The notes under the pieces: generated by a model
Seen by the model: the letters and a program-made list of their open reading frames with translations, nothing else
The model's database searches: none
Told to the model about the DNA's origin: nothing
Made by a program: the position numbers and the translations under genes
Part shown: one piece after another, positions 8,274 to 18,500 of the stretch
Numbering within the stretch: the stretch's first letter is position 1
Layout of the letters: each line of letters opens with the position of its first letter
NCBI RefSeq assembly: GCF_000373925.1
Contig: NZ_KB892762.1
Coordinates: 20,327 to 84,326 of the forward strand
DNA length: 64,000 bases
DNA from: Actinopolymorpha alba DSM 45243
GTDB taxonomy: Bacteria > Actinomycetota > Actinomycetes > Propionibacteriales > Actinopolymorphaceae
Direction of reading: 5' to 3'

Positions 8274-9364
8274 GCCGCCGTCCCGCTCCGGTCCGCGGGC
8301 AGGACGCCGAGATCGGTGAGGAGGGAACGGCAGAACGCCGCCAGCGGCCCTTTGCCGTGCCGGGCTGGAGCCTGGCCGCGTTCGAGCATCAGGTCAAGGC
8401 GTGGCTCAGCGGCGATCTCGCCGGCGAGCGGGAGGTCGAGGGTCGCGGCCACAGTGCGGCCGTCGAGACCTGACGGCGCCGGCCCACGGACCACCAGCCG
8501 AACGTCCGGAGCCACAGTGGTGAGCGTCCTGGCGACCCGGGATGCCGCGGCCACCGCACGCACCTCCGCCGGGACGACGAGCAGCGCTGTTGTGCACTGG
8601 GACAGTGCTTCCTCGGCTGCCTCGGTGGTGTGGCGGGGCAGGTCGACGACGACCAGGTCGCCGCCCCGGCGGGCCGCGCTCAGCACCGTCCGCATCGCTG
8701 GTCTCGGAATGGTGAGGAGGTCGCCGCGATCCCAGGAAAGCACCACGAGCCCTTCGACCAACGGCAGAGCGGACCGCAGCGCACCAGAACTCACCCGGCC
8801 TTCGGTCGCCACGAGGTCGGGCCATCGCATGCCCGCGGAGTCCTCACCACCCAGGACGAGGTCGATACCGCCGCCGAGCGGGTCACCGTCGATGAGATAG
8901 CTGATGCGGCCCAACCGGATCGCGGTCACGGCCAGGGCGGTGGCCAGCGTCGACGCGCCGGCACCACCCCGCCCGCCGAGCACGCAGACCGTCGCCGACT
9001 CCCGGGTCGCGCCGTCGACCGTGTCGGCGAGCCGGCTGACCAGCCAGCGTTCGGCGTCGGGAAGGCTGAGGACGTGCTCGGCACCGAGGGCGACGGCGCC
9101 TTCCCAGAGGCCGCGCTCATTGATGTCGTGACTGACGATCAGAAGGTCGCGCCGCCGAGGTGGTGCGGCCCGGGCGAGGTCGGCCACCAGGTCGGCGCCG
9201 ACGAGCACCAAGGGGGCCGACGTCCAGGCCCGCCGGCTGGACCCGACGTCGTTGGCCACGTCGAGAGCGACGCCACCGGCGGTCGCCAGCCGGACCAGAT
9301 CGTCGAGGAGGGTGAGGTCGGCCGTGACGGCGAGGGGGTGGGCGGGTGGTGGGAGTGCGGACAC
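8270..9364 (-). CDS. ssd: Ssd/CpaE-like septum-site-determining MinD-family protein
   Basis: A 364-residue protein with an N-terminal receiver-like part and a C-terminal ParA/MinD-type ATPase fold. The P-loop is deviant: GGRGGAGAST at about residues 130-139 lacks the lysines of the standard KGGxGKT motif. This suggests weak or no ATP hydrolysis and resembles the mycobacterial Ssd group (Rv3660c), which affects septum formation. The frame is open to 9835, but GTG 9364 with AAAGGTG upstream gives a clean N-terminus. It is the first gene of the tad operon. In other bacteria CpaE localises the pilus machine to the pole; here that role is inference. Confidence 0.88.
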   Translation of the reverse strand: MSALPPPAHPLAVTADLTLLDDLVRLATAGGVALDVANDVGSSRRAWTSAPLVLVGADLVADLARAAPPRRRDLLIVSHDINERGLWEGAVALGAEHVLSLPDAERWLVSRLADTVDGATRESATVCVLGGRGGAGASTLATALAVTAIRLGRISYLIDGDPLGGGIDLVLGGEDSAGMRWPDLVATEGRVSSGALRSALPLVEGLVVLSWDRGDLLTIPRPAMRTVLSAARRGGDLVVVDLPRHTTEAAEEALSQCTTALLVVPAEVRAVAAASRVARTLTTVAPDVRLVVRGPAPSGLDGRTVAATLDLPLAGEIAAEPRLDLMLERGQAPARHGKGPLAAFCRSLLTDLGVLPADRSGTAA

Positions 9365-9930
9365 CGTGGGGCACCTTTCGACGGACGAGCGGACCCGGGC
9401 GGGCGAGGCGTACGCGCCCGGGTGACCACCACGATCGCCGCACGAAGGCCTGGCCAGGAACGCGAAGGCCAAGGCTGTGGATGAGCACGCGGAATCTGCG
9501 ACTGTGGACAAGATGTGGCAGGCAGCACCGACCCATACCCCGACGACAGAGGGTTCCAGTGGTTCCAGAACACCCGCCCAACAAAGGTTCGGTTCCAGAA
9601 CGCCTGGGCAGAAGAGGAAATGACGTGGAAAGGCGACAGCCCCCGCCGGGGGGGAGAGCGGGGGCTGCCCCTGGCCGCAGCTCCACCAGCGAGCCGGGCC
9701 GGCACCAGCGGCGGGGGGATACCGCTGAAATGCCACGTTCCCTCCTCGAGAGATCTCAAACTCTCGTGGAGCGTGCCTCCAGTGTGACCCAGAAGGAAGC
9801 ACCGCGCCAATCCCCGCAAAGGCAAAGAGTGTCAAACAGTCGCAGAGCTGTTACCGGGTTGGCGAAGGTTGCCCTGAAATGTCCGGCTAATCAGCAGAGA
9901 TTGTTGCCCGACCAGCCTAGGCTCTCAAAG
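9365..9930. promoter_or_regulatory. divergent leader between ssd/tad operon and HAD gene
   Basis: A 566-bp intergenic region without a convincing gene. Open frames on both strands are proline/arginine-rich. It must hold the promoters for the tad operon (leftward) and the HAD gene (rightward). A cluster of GGTTCCAG copies at 9552, 9561 and 9591 is the only clear internal structure. Confidence 0.45.
9552..9602 (+). repeat. three GGTTCCAG direct repeats
   Basis: GGTTCCAG occurs three times within 51 bp, at 9552, 9561 and 9591. The last two extend to GGTTCCAGAAC. The 9-bp period of the first pair and the position about 190 bp upstream of the ssd start would fit binding sites for a regulator. This is unproven. 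Confidence 0.5.
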
Positions 9931-10827
9931 ATGAGCGCCACCGATGGGTCCCGACCGAATGCCGCCCCCACCGCCGTCTTCTTCGATCTGGACAAGACGA
10001 TTCTCGCCAGGTCGAGCACGCTCGCCTTCAGCCGCCACTTCTATCAGGGCGGCCTGATCAACCGGCGAACCGTCATCCGGTCGGCGTACGCGCAATTCGT
10101 CTATCTCCTGGGCGGGGCCGATCACGATCAGATGGAGAAGATGCGCGCATATCTCTCCACGCTGGTCGCTGGCTGGGAGGTTCAGACGGTCAAGGACATC
10201 GTGGCCGAAGCTCTGCACCATGTCGTCGATCCGCTGGTGTACGCCGAGGCGGTGACCCTCATTGCCGAGCACCGGACCGCCGGTCGCGAGGTCGTGATCG
10301 TGTCCTCCTCCGGCCAGGAGGTCGTCGAGCCGATCGGCGAACTCCTCGGCGCCGACCGGGTGATCGCGACCCGCATGGTGATCGACGACGGACGTTTCAC
10401 CGGCGAGATCGGCTTTTATGCGTACGGCGACAACAAGGCGAAGGCCATTCGGGAGCTCGCCGAGTCCGAACATTATGATCTTGGCCGCTGTTATGCCTAT
10501 TCCGACTCGATCACCGATCTCCCGATGCTCGAGGAAGTCGGCCACCCCTATGTCGTCAACCCCGATCGCTCTCTTCGCCGAACCGCCGCCGAACGCGGTT
10601 GGCCGGTGCTGATATTCAGCCGGCCCGTCGTCGTGAAGGAAGGACCCAGATTCGGCGCGAATCGACCCATGCTGACCGGAGCCGCCGTGGCCGTCGCCGC
10701 CGCGGCCGTTTTGTGGTTCGTCCGCCGGGGGCGCTTCACACCCGCATTTCTTCGGACCGAGCCCCATTCGCCGTTGGGGAATCACGCCGAAGCGTTCGCC
10801 AGCTCTCACGAACAACGCCAGGAATAG
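9931..10827 (+). CDS. HAD-IB family phosphatase (SerB-like) with C-terminal membrane segment
   Basis: A 298-residue haloacid dehalogenase superfamily protein. Motif I is FFDLDKTIL, motif II VIVSSSGQE, motif III lysine in NKAKAIRE, and motif IV YSDSITDLPML. The layout matches the HAD-IB subfamily of phosphoserine-phosphatase-like enzymes (CicA/SerB group). Substrate cannot be told; lysophospholipid or phosphoserine are family precedents. A hydrophobic AAVAVAAAAVLWFVRR segment near residue 255 suggests C-terminal membrane attachment. The frame is open far upstream, but ATG 9931 precedes the conserved domain by only 16 residues. It follows the mycobacterial order (Rv3661 position next to ssd). 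Confidence 0.88.
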   Translation: MSATDGSRPNAAPTAVFFDLDKTILARSSTLAFSRHFYQGGLINRRTVIRSAYAQFVYLLGGADHDQMEKMRAYLSTLVAGWEVQTVKDIVAEALHHVVDPLVYAEAVTLIAEHRTAGREVVIVSSSGQEVVEPIGELLGADRVIATRMVIDDGRFTGEIGFYAYGDNKAKAIRELAESEHYDLGRCYAYSDSITDLPMLEEVGHPYVVNPDRSLRRTAAERGWPVLIFSRPVVVKEGPRFGANRPMLTGAAVAVAAAAVLWFVRRGRFTPAFLRTEPHSPLGNHAEAFASSHEQRQE

Positions 10828-11195
10828 GCCCAGACCCAGGAGTCTGACCAAAAAATACAAAGATCTTGGTCCAGGCTCTTCACTCTCGCCACCGAACGTC
10901 GTAGAAAGGTGCTATGTCCCGTGGGACCAGAAGAAGCGCCACGGCACGGCTTCTGATCACCACGAGACACACACGACAGTCGGGCACCCACACGGCGACC
11001 AGCCCGTCTTCGAGGGCAGTCGATCCCAGGCTCGCTGGGGCGACACCATGTGAGTTGCGCGCTTGGTAACCCGACTGGTCGTGCCAGCGGCGGCGCTCTC
11101 CGGCAGGAACGAGAGCGCCGTTCGCATGTGAAGATCGCGGCCCGACAACCCCGAAACGTCACGGACCGCCCGACTTCGCGTAGCATCGCGACACC
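10828..11195. other. gene-free spacer with hairpin
   Basis: Between the HAD and methyltransferase genes. Short frames here have no family features. The notable element is the hairpin at 11091-11120. Confidence 0.5.
11091..11120. terminator. perfect 10-bp hairpin
   Basis: CGGCGCTCTC pairs with GAGAGCGCCG across a 10-base loop. There is no T tract, as is common for actinobacterial terminators. It may end the HAD transcript or lie in the leader of the methyltransferase gene 76 bp downstream. Confidence 0.5.
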
Positions 11196-12110
11196 ATGGA
11201 CGAGTCGGTACGGCGGTCGCGGAGTCGGTCATTCGGGTCCGTCGCCGACGTCTACGAACGCAGCCGGCCTGGCTATCCCGCCGAGGCCGTTCGTTGGCTG
11301 CTCGCAGACCACGTCTCTTCGTATCCCGGATCCGCGCCGGACGGCCGGCCTCCTGGTTCGGCGTTCGACTCCTACGCCGTGGTCGTCGACGACGGCTACC
11401 AAGACGGCACCAGCCGCTACGACGGCAGTCCGCACGACACCCAGCACGCCGGTGCCACGCCGGTCGACGAGCCGGCGACCGTCGTCGAACTCGCCGCCGG
11501 CACCGGCAAGCTCACCACTTCCCTGGTCGCCGACCGCCACCGGGTCATCGCGGTCGAGCCGGCCGCGTCGATGCTCGCCCGGCTCGTCCGCCACGTGCCG
11601 TACGCGCTTCCTGTGCAGGCGGTCGCGGAGAAGATCCCGCTGGTCGCGTCGTCCGCCGATGCCGTGGTGGTCGCGCAGGCGTTCCACTGGTTCGACACCG
11701 AGGCCGCGCTGGCCGAGATCGCCCGCGTCCTGCGCCCCGGCGGCACCCTTGGCCTGGTCTGGAACTACCGCGACGAGTCGGTGCCCTGGGTCCGCCAGCT
11801 TTCCAGTCTGCTCGCCGCCGCCGAGCGGATCGAGGCCCGCCAGGCGGAGGAGCTGATCGAGACCCTGGAGTGGAGCCGGCTCTTCGAACCCCCGGAGTAC
11901 TCGGGGTTCCGCCTGTGGCAGAAGCTTGACCGCGACGGGTTGCTGCACCTTGTCGCCTCCCGGTCGTACGTCGCGCACCTCCCGCCGGCCGAGCGCCAGG
12001 AGGTGCTCCACCACGTCGGCGAGCTGTATGACATGACCGCGCGACAGCCGGACGGACTCGTGATGCCGTACGTCACGACGTGCTTTCGCACCCGCGTCCG
12101 CAAACGGTGA
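11196..12110 (+). CDS. class I SAM-dependent methyltransferase
   Basis: A 304-residue methyltransferase of the UbiE/Coq5 type (Methyltransf_11). Motif I VVELAAGTGKLT binds SAM, followed by the acidic post-motif VIAVEPAASML, then ADAVVVAQAFHWFDTEAALAEIARVLRPGG, the typical motif II/III stretch. An insertion of about 45 residues rich in Asp/Tyr precedes motif I (residues about 45-90). Substrate is unknown. The C-terminal region with SRSYVAHLPPAERQ is conserved in actinobacterial members of unknown substrate. It ends 20 bp before the Nudix gene and may be co-transcribed with it. Confidence 0.86.
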   Translation: MDESVRRSRSRSFGSVADVYERSRPGYPAEAVRWLLADHVSSYPGSAPDGRPPGSAFDSYAVVVDDGYQDGTSRYDGSPHDTQHAGATPVDEPATVVELAAGTGKLTTSLVADRHRVIAVEPAASMLARLVRHVPYALPVQAVAEKIPLVASSADAVVVAQAFHWFDTEAALAEIARVLRPGGTLGLVWNYRDESVPWVRQLSSLLAAAERIEARQAEELIETLEWSRLFEPPEYSGFRLWQKLDRDGLLHLVASRSYVAHLPPAERQEVLHHVGELYDMTARQPDGLVMPYVTTCFRTRVRKR

Positions 12111-12130
12111 GGCCTGCGAGACTGGCCCGC

Positions 12131-12850
12131 ATGACATCGGAGACCGAGCCCGCCACCGTCACCGACCCGACCTCTCCCGACCCGACCTCCACCGACCTGG
12201 TCACTCCCGACCTGACCGCCCCCGGCCCGCGTCTCCACGCGCTTGCGGTCGAGCTCGCCGCGATGGCCCAGAACGGCCTCACCTACGGCACCGACCGCTA
12301 TGACCTCGCGCGCTACCACCGGATGCGAGCGATGACGGCCGAGATCCTCGGACTGGTCGCGGGCGCGGACGCCGGTGAGTTCCAGGCTGCGCTGGCGGCG
12401 GAGGCCGGGCACGCCACGCCGAAGGTCGATGTGCGTGGCGCGTTGGTCGAGGACGGCCGGGTGTTGCTGGTCCGGGAGGGGCGGGACGGGCGCTGGACCC
12501 TGCCTGGTGGCTGGGCCGACGCGCTCGACGCGCCGTCGGAAGCGGTCGAGCGGGAGTTCCACGAGGAGGCCGGCCTGCCGGTGCGCGCGGCGAAGCTGGC
12601 CGCCGTCCTCGACGGGTCGCGGCGCAACGGCCACGCCGGTAGCCCCTGGCACACCTACAAGCTGTTCTTCCTTGTCGAACGGCTGGATGACGCGGAGCCG
12701 CGAGCTGGACTCGACGGTGAGACGACCGATGTCGGATTCTTCGACCTCGAGCATCTCCCGGAGTTGTCGACCAACCGCTGCACCGCCGAGCAGCTCGCCA
12801 TCCTCCTCGCCCACCACCGTGATCCGGGCCGCCATACAGACTTCGACTGA
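12131..12850 (+). CDS. Nudix hydrolase with N-terminal dimerisation domain
   Basis: A 239-residue Nudix protein. The Nudix box starts at the GGW of the PGGWADALD stretch and continues EAVEREFHEEAGLP, matching Gx5Ex7REUxEExGU with all metal-binding glutamates. The N-terminal half (ALAVELAAMAQNGLTYGTDRYDLARY) matches the Nudix_N_2 domain of ADP-ribose or nucleoside diphosphate-X hydrolases that help recycle toxic nucleotides. The first 25 residues are Thr/Pro/Asp repeats and probably disordered. ATG 12131 is preferred over 12080, which overlaps the methyltransferase. Confidence 0.86.
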   Translation: MTSETEPATVTDPTSPDPTSTDLVTPDLTAPGPRLHALAVELAAMAQNGLTYGTDRYDLARYHRMRAMTAEILGLVAGADAGEFQAALAAEAGHATPKVDVRGALVEDGRVLLVREGRDGRWTLPGGWADALDAPSEAVEREFHEEAGLPVRAAKLAAVLDGSRRNGHAGSPWHTYKLFFLVERLDDAEPRAGLDGETTDVGFFDLEHLPELSTNRCTAEQLAILLAHHRDPGRHTDFD

Positions 12851-12988
12851 GACGGACTTCGACTGAGATCGACGGATCAGGACGCGCCGAAAACGGGAAA
12901 ACCCTTCCCGATCGCCTGTAGCGGTTCTACGGTGAGCACCGTCGCGTGACAGGGAGCCGCGCCGTCGTCATCACGGGAGGTGGTCAAC

Positions 12989-13327
12989 GTGGCCAAACTG
13001 ACACCGGTCAAACAGCATCAGGTGTATACCGAAATCGCCCGTGCCGAGGAGTTCCAGGAACTCCGACAGCGCTACCGCCGGTTCGCGTTTCCGTGGACGG
13101 CCGCCTTCCTGATCTGGTATCTGCTGTACGTCGTGTTCGCCAACTGGGCGCCAGGATTCATGAGCACGAAGGTGCTCGGCAACCTCAACGTGGCGTTGGT
13201 CTTCGGGCTCCTGCAGTTCGTGTCGACGTTCGTCATCGCCTTCCTCTACAGCCGGCACGCCCGTCGACGTCTTGACCCGCTGGCCGACAAACTCATCGCC
13301 CGCTACCGGAAGGCGGTTGGTTCATGA
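12989..13327 (+). CDS. DUF485 small membrane protein (YjcH-like)
   Basis: A 112-residue protein with two membrane helices (residues about 33-53 and 68-90) and the DUF485 core FRRRFAFPWTAAFLIWY-like region. These proteins are encoded immediately upstream of ActP-type acetate symporters and are thought to aid them. GTG 12989 has GGGAGG 8 bases upstream; GTG 12980 is an alternative. Its stop overlaps the symporter start as ATGA. It therefore begins a DUF485-actP-(acs) acetate uptake module. Confidence 0.88.
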   Translation: MAKLTPVKQHQVYTEIARAEEFQELRQRYRRFAFPWTAAFLIWYLLYVVFANWAPGFMSTKVLGNLNVALVFGLLQFVSTFVIAFLYSRHARRRLDPLADKLIARYRKAVGS

Positions 13328-15000
13328 GCGCTTCCCTCACCGCCACCGGGATTCTCGCGGCACCCGCCCCTTCCGACCACCGCACGCTCACGCTGGTGCT
13401 GTTCCTCGCGGTCGTCGCGATCACGTTGTACGTCACCTTGATGGCCAGCCGACAGAACAAAACCGCCGCCGACTATTACGCCGCCGGCCGTTCCTTTTCG
13501 GGTTTCCAGAACGGCATGGCGATCTCGGGTGACTACATGTCAGCCGCGTCGTTCCTTGGTATCTCCGGGGCGATCGCCCTGTCGGGATATGACGGCTTCC
13601 TTTACTCCATTGGCTTCCTGGTCGCCTGGCTGGTGGCGCTGCTGCTCGTCGCCGAACTCCTGCGGAATTCCGGGCGGTTCACGCTCGCCGACCAGCTGGC
13701 GTACCGCATGCGCCAGCGCCCGGTCCGCACCGCCGCGGCCGTCTCGACGCTCGGCGTCTCGATCTTCTACCTGCTCGCCCAGATGGTCGGTGCCGGCTCG
13801 CTGGTCGCTCTACTGCTCGGGGTCACCAGCGACACCGCCAAGAACCTCACCATCGTGCTGGTCGGCGCGCTGATGATCTTCTACGTCACGGTCGGAGGTA
13901 TGAAGGGCACGACGTGGGTGCAGATCGTCAAGGCCGTCTTGCTCATGGGCGGGACGGCCCTCGTCACCGGGATCGTGCTGGCGAAGTTCGGTTTCAACCT
14001 CTCCGACCTCCTCGGCACGGCGGCCGACAGGAGCGGTAAGGGTCAGGCGTTCCTCGAACCCGGTCTGAAGTACGGCCAGACGCTCACGTCGAAGATCGAC
14101 TTTCTCTCACTGGGGCTCGCGCTCGTGCTCGGGACGGCCGGTCTTCCGCACATCCTGATCCGGTTCTACACGGTTCCCACGGCCCGGACCGCGCGTACTT
14201 CCGTGCAATGGGCGATCGGCATCATCGGCACCTTCTATCTCATGACGCTGGTGCTCGGATTCGGCGCGGCGGCGCTCCTCGACACCGGTCCCGAGTCTCA
14301 GGTGGCGGCAACGGCCGGCAACGTGGCGGCGCCCCTGCTGGCGCAGGCCGCGGGCGGTGGGGCCGGCACCACCGGAGGCGCCATCCTGCTCGCGTTGATC
14401 GCCGCGGTGGCGTTCGCGACCATCCTCGCCGTGGTCGCGGGACTCACGCTGACATCGGCCTCGTCGTTCGCGCACGACATCTACGCGCACGTGGTGAAGC
14501 GGGGTGAGGCGAGCGAACGCCAGGAGCTACGCACCGCCCGGATCGCGGCGGTCGTGATCGGCGCGGTGGCGATCCTGCTGGCGATCCCAGCACAGAGGCT
14601 CAACGTCGCCTTCCTGGTGGCGCTCGCGTTCGCCGTCGCCGCCTCGGCCAACCTGCCCGCGATCCTCTACAACCTGTTCTGGAGCCGGTTCAACACCCGG
14701 GGCGCGGTGTGGAGCATCTACGGCGGCCTCATCAGCGCGGTGGTGCTGGTGTTCTTCTCACCGATCGTGTCAGGCAAGGTGCTGGCGGACGGCAAGAGCG
14801 GCTCGTTGTTCCCCGCCGGTGTGGACTTCGCGTGGTTCCCGCTGGAGAACCCCGGAATCGTCTCGATCCCGATCGGCTTCTTCCTCGGCTGGCTCGGCAC
14901 CGTGCTGTCGAAGGATCGCGAGGCGGCCCGCCGGTACGTCGAACTCGAGGTGCGGGCGATGACCGGTTCCGGCGCGGAGCCAGCCGCCGGCGGCCACTGA
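13324..15000 (+). CDS. actP: ActP/MctC-type cation:acetate (monocarboxylate) symporter
   Basis: A 558-residue sodium/solute symporter (SSS family) with about 13 membrane helices. Family signatures visible are AADYYAAGRSFSGFQNGMAISGDYMSAASFLGISG near residues 50-80 (shown here in parts: GRSFSGFQNG, GDYMSAASFLG) and the GLPHILIRFYTVP loop. It imports acetate and similar short monocarboxylates with a cation. It is ATGA-coupled to DUF485 and followed 220 bp later by acs, so imported acetate can be activated at once. A 13-bp-stem hairpin after the stop suggests that acs may have its own promoter. Confidence 0.92.
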   Translation: MSASLTATGILAAPAPSDHRTLTLVLFLAVVAITLYVTLMASRQNKTAADYYAAGRSFSGFQNGMAISGDYMSAASFLGISGAIALSGYDGFLYSIGFLVAWLVALLLVAELLRNSGRFTLADQLAYRMRQRPVRTAAAVSTLGVSIFYLLAQMVGAGSLVALLLGVTSDTAKNLTIVLVGALMIFYVTVGGMKGTTWVQIVKAVLLMGGTALVTGIVLAKFGFNLSDLLGTAADRSGKGQAFLEPGLKYGQTLTSKIDFLSLGLALVLGTAGLPHILIRFYTVPTARTARTSVQWAIGIIGTFYLMTLVLGFGAAALLDTGPESQVAATAGNVAAPLLAQAAGGGAGTTGGAILLALIAAVAFATILAVVAGLTLTSASSFAHDIYAHVVKRGEASERQELRTARIAAVVIGAVAILLAIPAQRLNVAFLVALAFAVAASANLPAILYNLFWSRFNTRGAVWSIYGGLISAVVLVFFSPIVSGKVLADGKSGSLFPAGVDFAWFPLENPGIVSIPIGFFLGWLGTVLSKDREAARRYVELEVRAMTGSGAEPAAGGH

Positions 15001-15043
15001 GCGCCACGCCTCCACCGCACCGCGTCGAGAGGACCGTCGTTGA

Positions 15044-15090
15044 GTCGGGGGCACCCCTGTCCAACAGAGCCGTACCCGGGTGCCCCCGAC
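15044..15090 (+). terminator. 13-bp-stem hairpin after actP
   Basis: GTCGGGGGCACCC (15044-15056) pairs perfectly with GGGTGCCCCCGAC (15078-15090) over a 21-base loop. It lies 44 bp past the actP stop, so it is a likely intrinsic or pause-type terminator. Confidence 0.6.
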
Positions 15091-15220
15091 CCAACGCGAG
15101 CCCGCCCAGCACCTCCGGCCCTGCTGTCCCCCGCTGCCCTGGGGGACTAGGGTCGGCAGGACACATGGTCAGCAGGACAAGGGTCCGGAGACATCGAAGC
15201 TCTGAGAGGGGTAGCGACCT

Positions 15221-17188
<1,968 letters not shown>

Positions 17189-17217
17189 GCAGACGGCGGA
17201 CCCCCGCCAGAACGACC

Positions 17218-17259
17218 TGTTGGAGGTTTGTCGGCTTCTTTGCCGACGTTCCTCCAACA
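17218..17259 (+). terminator. two-tier hairpin terminator after acs
   Basis: The outer stem TGTTGGAGG/CCTCCAACA and inner stem GTCGGC/GCCGAC (6-base loop) are separated by 3-base internal bulges. It lies 29 bp past the acs stop and is followed by a short T-containing stretch. Confidence 0.8.
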
Positions 17260-17506
17260 CGTTTACGGCCACCGCGGTCGAGATCGCTCTCCGTCAGAGT
17301 CCAGCCGGGTCCTCGTAAGCGTTGGGAGGCTTAGAAGCGCCTCGCCTAGTGAGCGATCCCCGAGTCTGACCGAGGCCTATTCGTTGCTGTACGCATTGCC
17401 TCATTCTGAGAGCCTGGCCAGCTCAGATCGTGGAGCTTCCGGGGTGCTATAACACCCTGGAGTTTCCACGGTCTTACTGAGGTTGGCGATGACCGAACTC
17501 TCAGAC

Positions 17507-17563
17507 CGAACCTTGAGTAGATGCCCACTCTCGACCCGAAATTGGTCATCTACTCAAGGTTCG
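17507..17563. repeat. 17-bp perfect inverted repeat
   Basis: CGAACCTTGAGTAGATG (17507-17523) and its exact complement (17547-17563) flank a 23-base loop. No T run follows. It could be a terminator, the ends of a tiny mobile element or an attachment structure. Confidence 0.6.
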
Positions 17564-17619
17564 ACGAAACTCACCCCGAGCCGTCCACATTATGGATGGC
17601 TTACCGGACGACTCACAAC

Positions 17620-17633
17620 CGGTTCATGAACCG
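17620..17633. repeat. 14-bp perfect palindrome
   Basis: CGGTTCATGAACCG is a perfect palindrome. It has no nearby gene start that it obviously controls. Confidence 0.4.
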
Positions 17634-17795
17634 CTCGAAGATCGCTCACCATGCGAGATCGGCAACCGACGTAACCCTGACGTGGCAGAGGTGCAGGGTG
17701 AATTGAGCGTGCTCCGTGGGGCAATGCCAGGTGAGGTATCGCGCGCCTCGAATGGCGTACACCCGTTGTATCGGAAAGTGAGAAGCCAGGCATTG

Positions 17796-17921
17796 GTCTC
17801 ACATTGTGTGCACCCTTTGGCGGACCCCACGCGCCAACTCCCCACCTCACTAGGCAAATTTGCCTTGCCTGGTAGGAATTTGCCTCGCCTCGCACCGGAA
17901 AAGGTGTACACAATGTGAGAC
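17796..17921. repeat. dispersed palindromic element, copy A
   Basis: The left arm GTCTCACATTGTGTGCACC (17796-17814) and right arm GGTGTACACAATGTGAGAC (17903-17921) are inverted copies with one mismatch, enclosing about 88 bp. The same arm sequence recurs near 24.1 kb and at both ends of an element near 63.4 kb. The interior is AT-richer and differs from the other copies. Confidence 0.75.
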
Positions 17922-18062
17922 ATCGCCGGCGGCACGCCCAGGCTGGACACCAGGCCGGCTCTGTTGCCTCTACCAAAGCAGACGGACGGGTTCAGCCTCG
18001 CCGAGCGCGATCGTGAGGCAACTAACGAGTGAGCTACCCGGATGCCCCCGCCGCCGCAAAGA

Positions 18063-18449
18063 TTACTCCGGAGCGGCGAGGAGCCCACACGTCACGAAGC
18101 TCATGCATCCGCAGGCCAGGCAGTCCGCCACGGCCTGACGTAGGGCCCGCAGCGCTTCGATGCGTTCGTCCAGCTCGGGAAGCTTGCGTTCGGCCAGGGA
18201 ACGCCACTGTCGGGTAGTGCCTCGGTCGGAGTCACCGGCGTCCAGCAACGCGCGGATCTCCGCCAGAGTGAACCCCGCCTGCTGGGTCATCTTGATCAAC
18301 GCGATCCGGCGTACGGTGTTGGCCGGATAGATACGGCGCCCGCCGACGCGTTCGGCCCGCGGCAGCAGGCCGACCTTCTCGTAGTAGCGAAGAGCGGACG
18401 GGCGCATGCGGACCCGCCGGCCGAGCTCTCCGATGTCGAGCATCCGCAT
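18063..18449 (-). CDS. soxR: SoxR redox-sensing MerR-family activator
   Basis: A 128-residue MerR-family protein. The N-terminal winged helix has SALRYYEKVGLLPRAERVGGRR, followed by a dimerisation helix. The C-terminus carries CLACGCMSFVTC, i.e. C-x2-C-x-C-x5-C at residues 110, 113, 115 and 121, the exact [2Fe-2S] signature of SoxR. It should sense redox-cycling compounds through cluster oxidation and then activate transcription. ATG 18449 has GGGAG about 7 bases upstream; upstream residues in the longer frame are not MerR-like. It is divergent from an MFS exporter gene across 51 bp containing a SoxR-box-like dyad, so that exporter is the probable target. Confidence 0.93.
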   Translation of the reverse strand: MRMLDIGELGRRVRMRPSALRYYEKVGLLPRAERVGGRRIYPANTVRRIALIKMTQQAGFTLAEIRALLDAGDSDRGTTRQWRSLAERKLPELDERIEALRALRQAVADCLACGCMSFVTCGLLAAPE

Positions 18450-18463
18450 CGAACCGCTCCCTC

Positions 18464-18485
18464 TTGACCTCAAGCGCGCTTCACC
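18464..18485. promoter_or_regulatory. SoxR box in divergent promoter
   Basis: The centre AAGCGCGCTT (18472-18481) is palindromic and lies within CCTCAAGCGCGCTTCACC, close to the known SoxR operator pattern CCTCAAG-N4-CTTGAGG in its left half and core. A TTGACC -35-like hexamer overlaps its left edge at 18464. MerR-family activators bind such over-spaced promoters. Confidence 0.65.
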
Positions 18486-18500
18486 CGGAACCCTGACCGG

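Larger units (their letters stand above)
17260..18062. other. gene-free accessory spacer with palindromes
   Basis: About 800 bp without a convincing gene between acs and soxR. Short frames carry no family features. It contains a 17-bp inverted repeat, a 14-bp palindrome and one copy of the dispersed GTGTACAC palindromic element, each listed separately. Base composition is lower in GC than the neighbours, consistent with acquired DNA. Confidence 0.6.
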
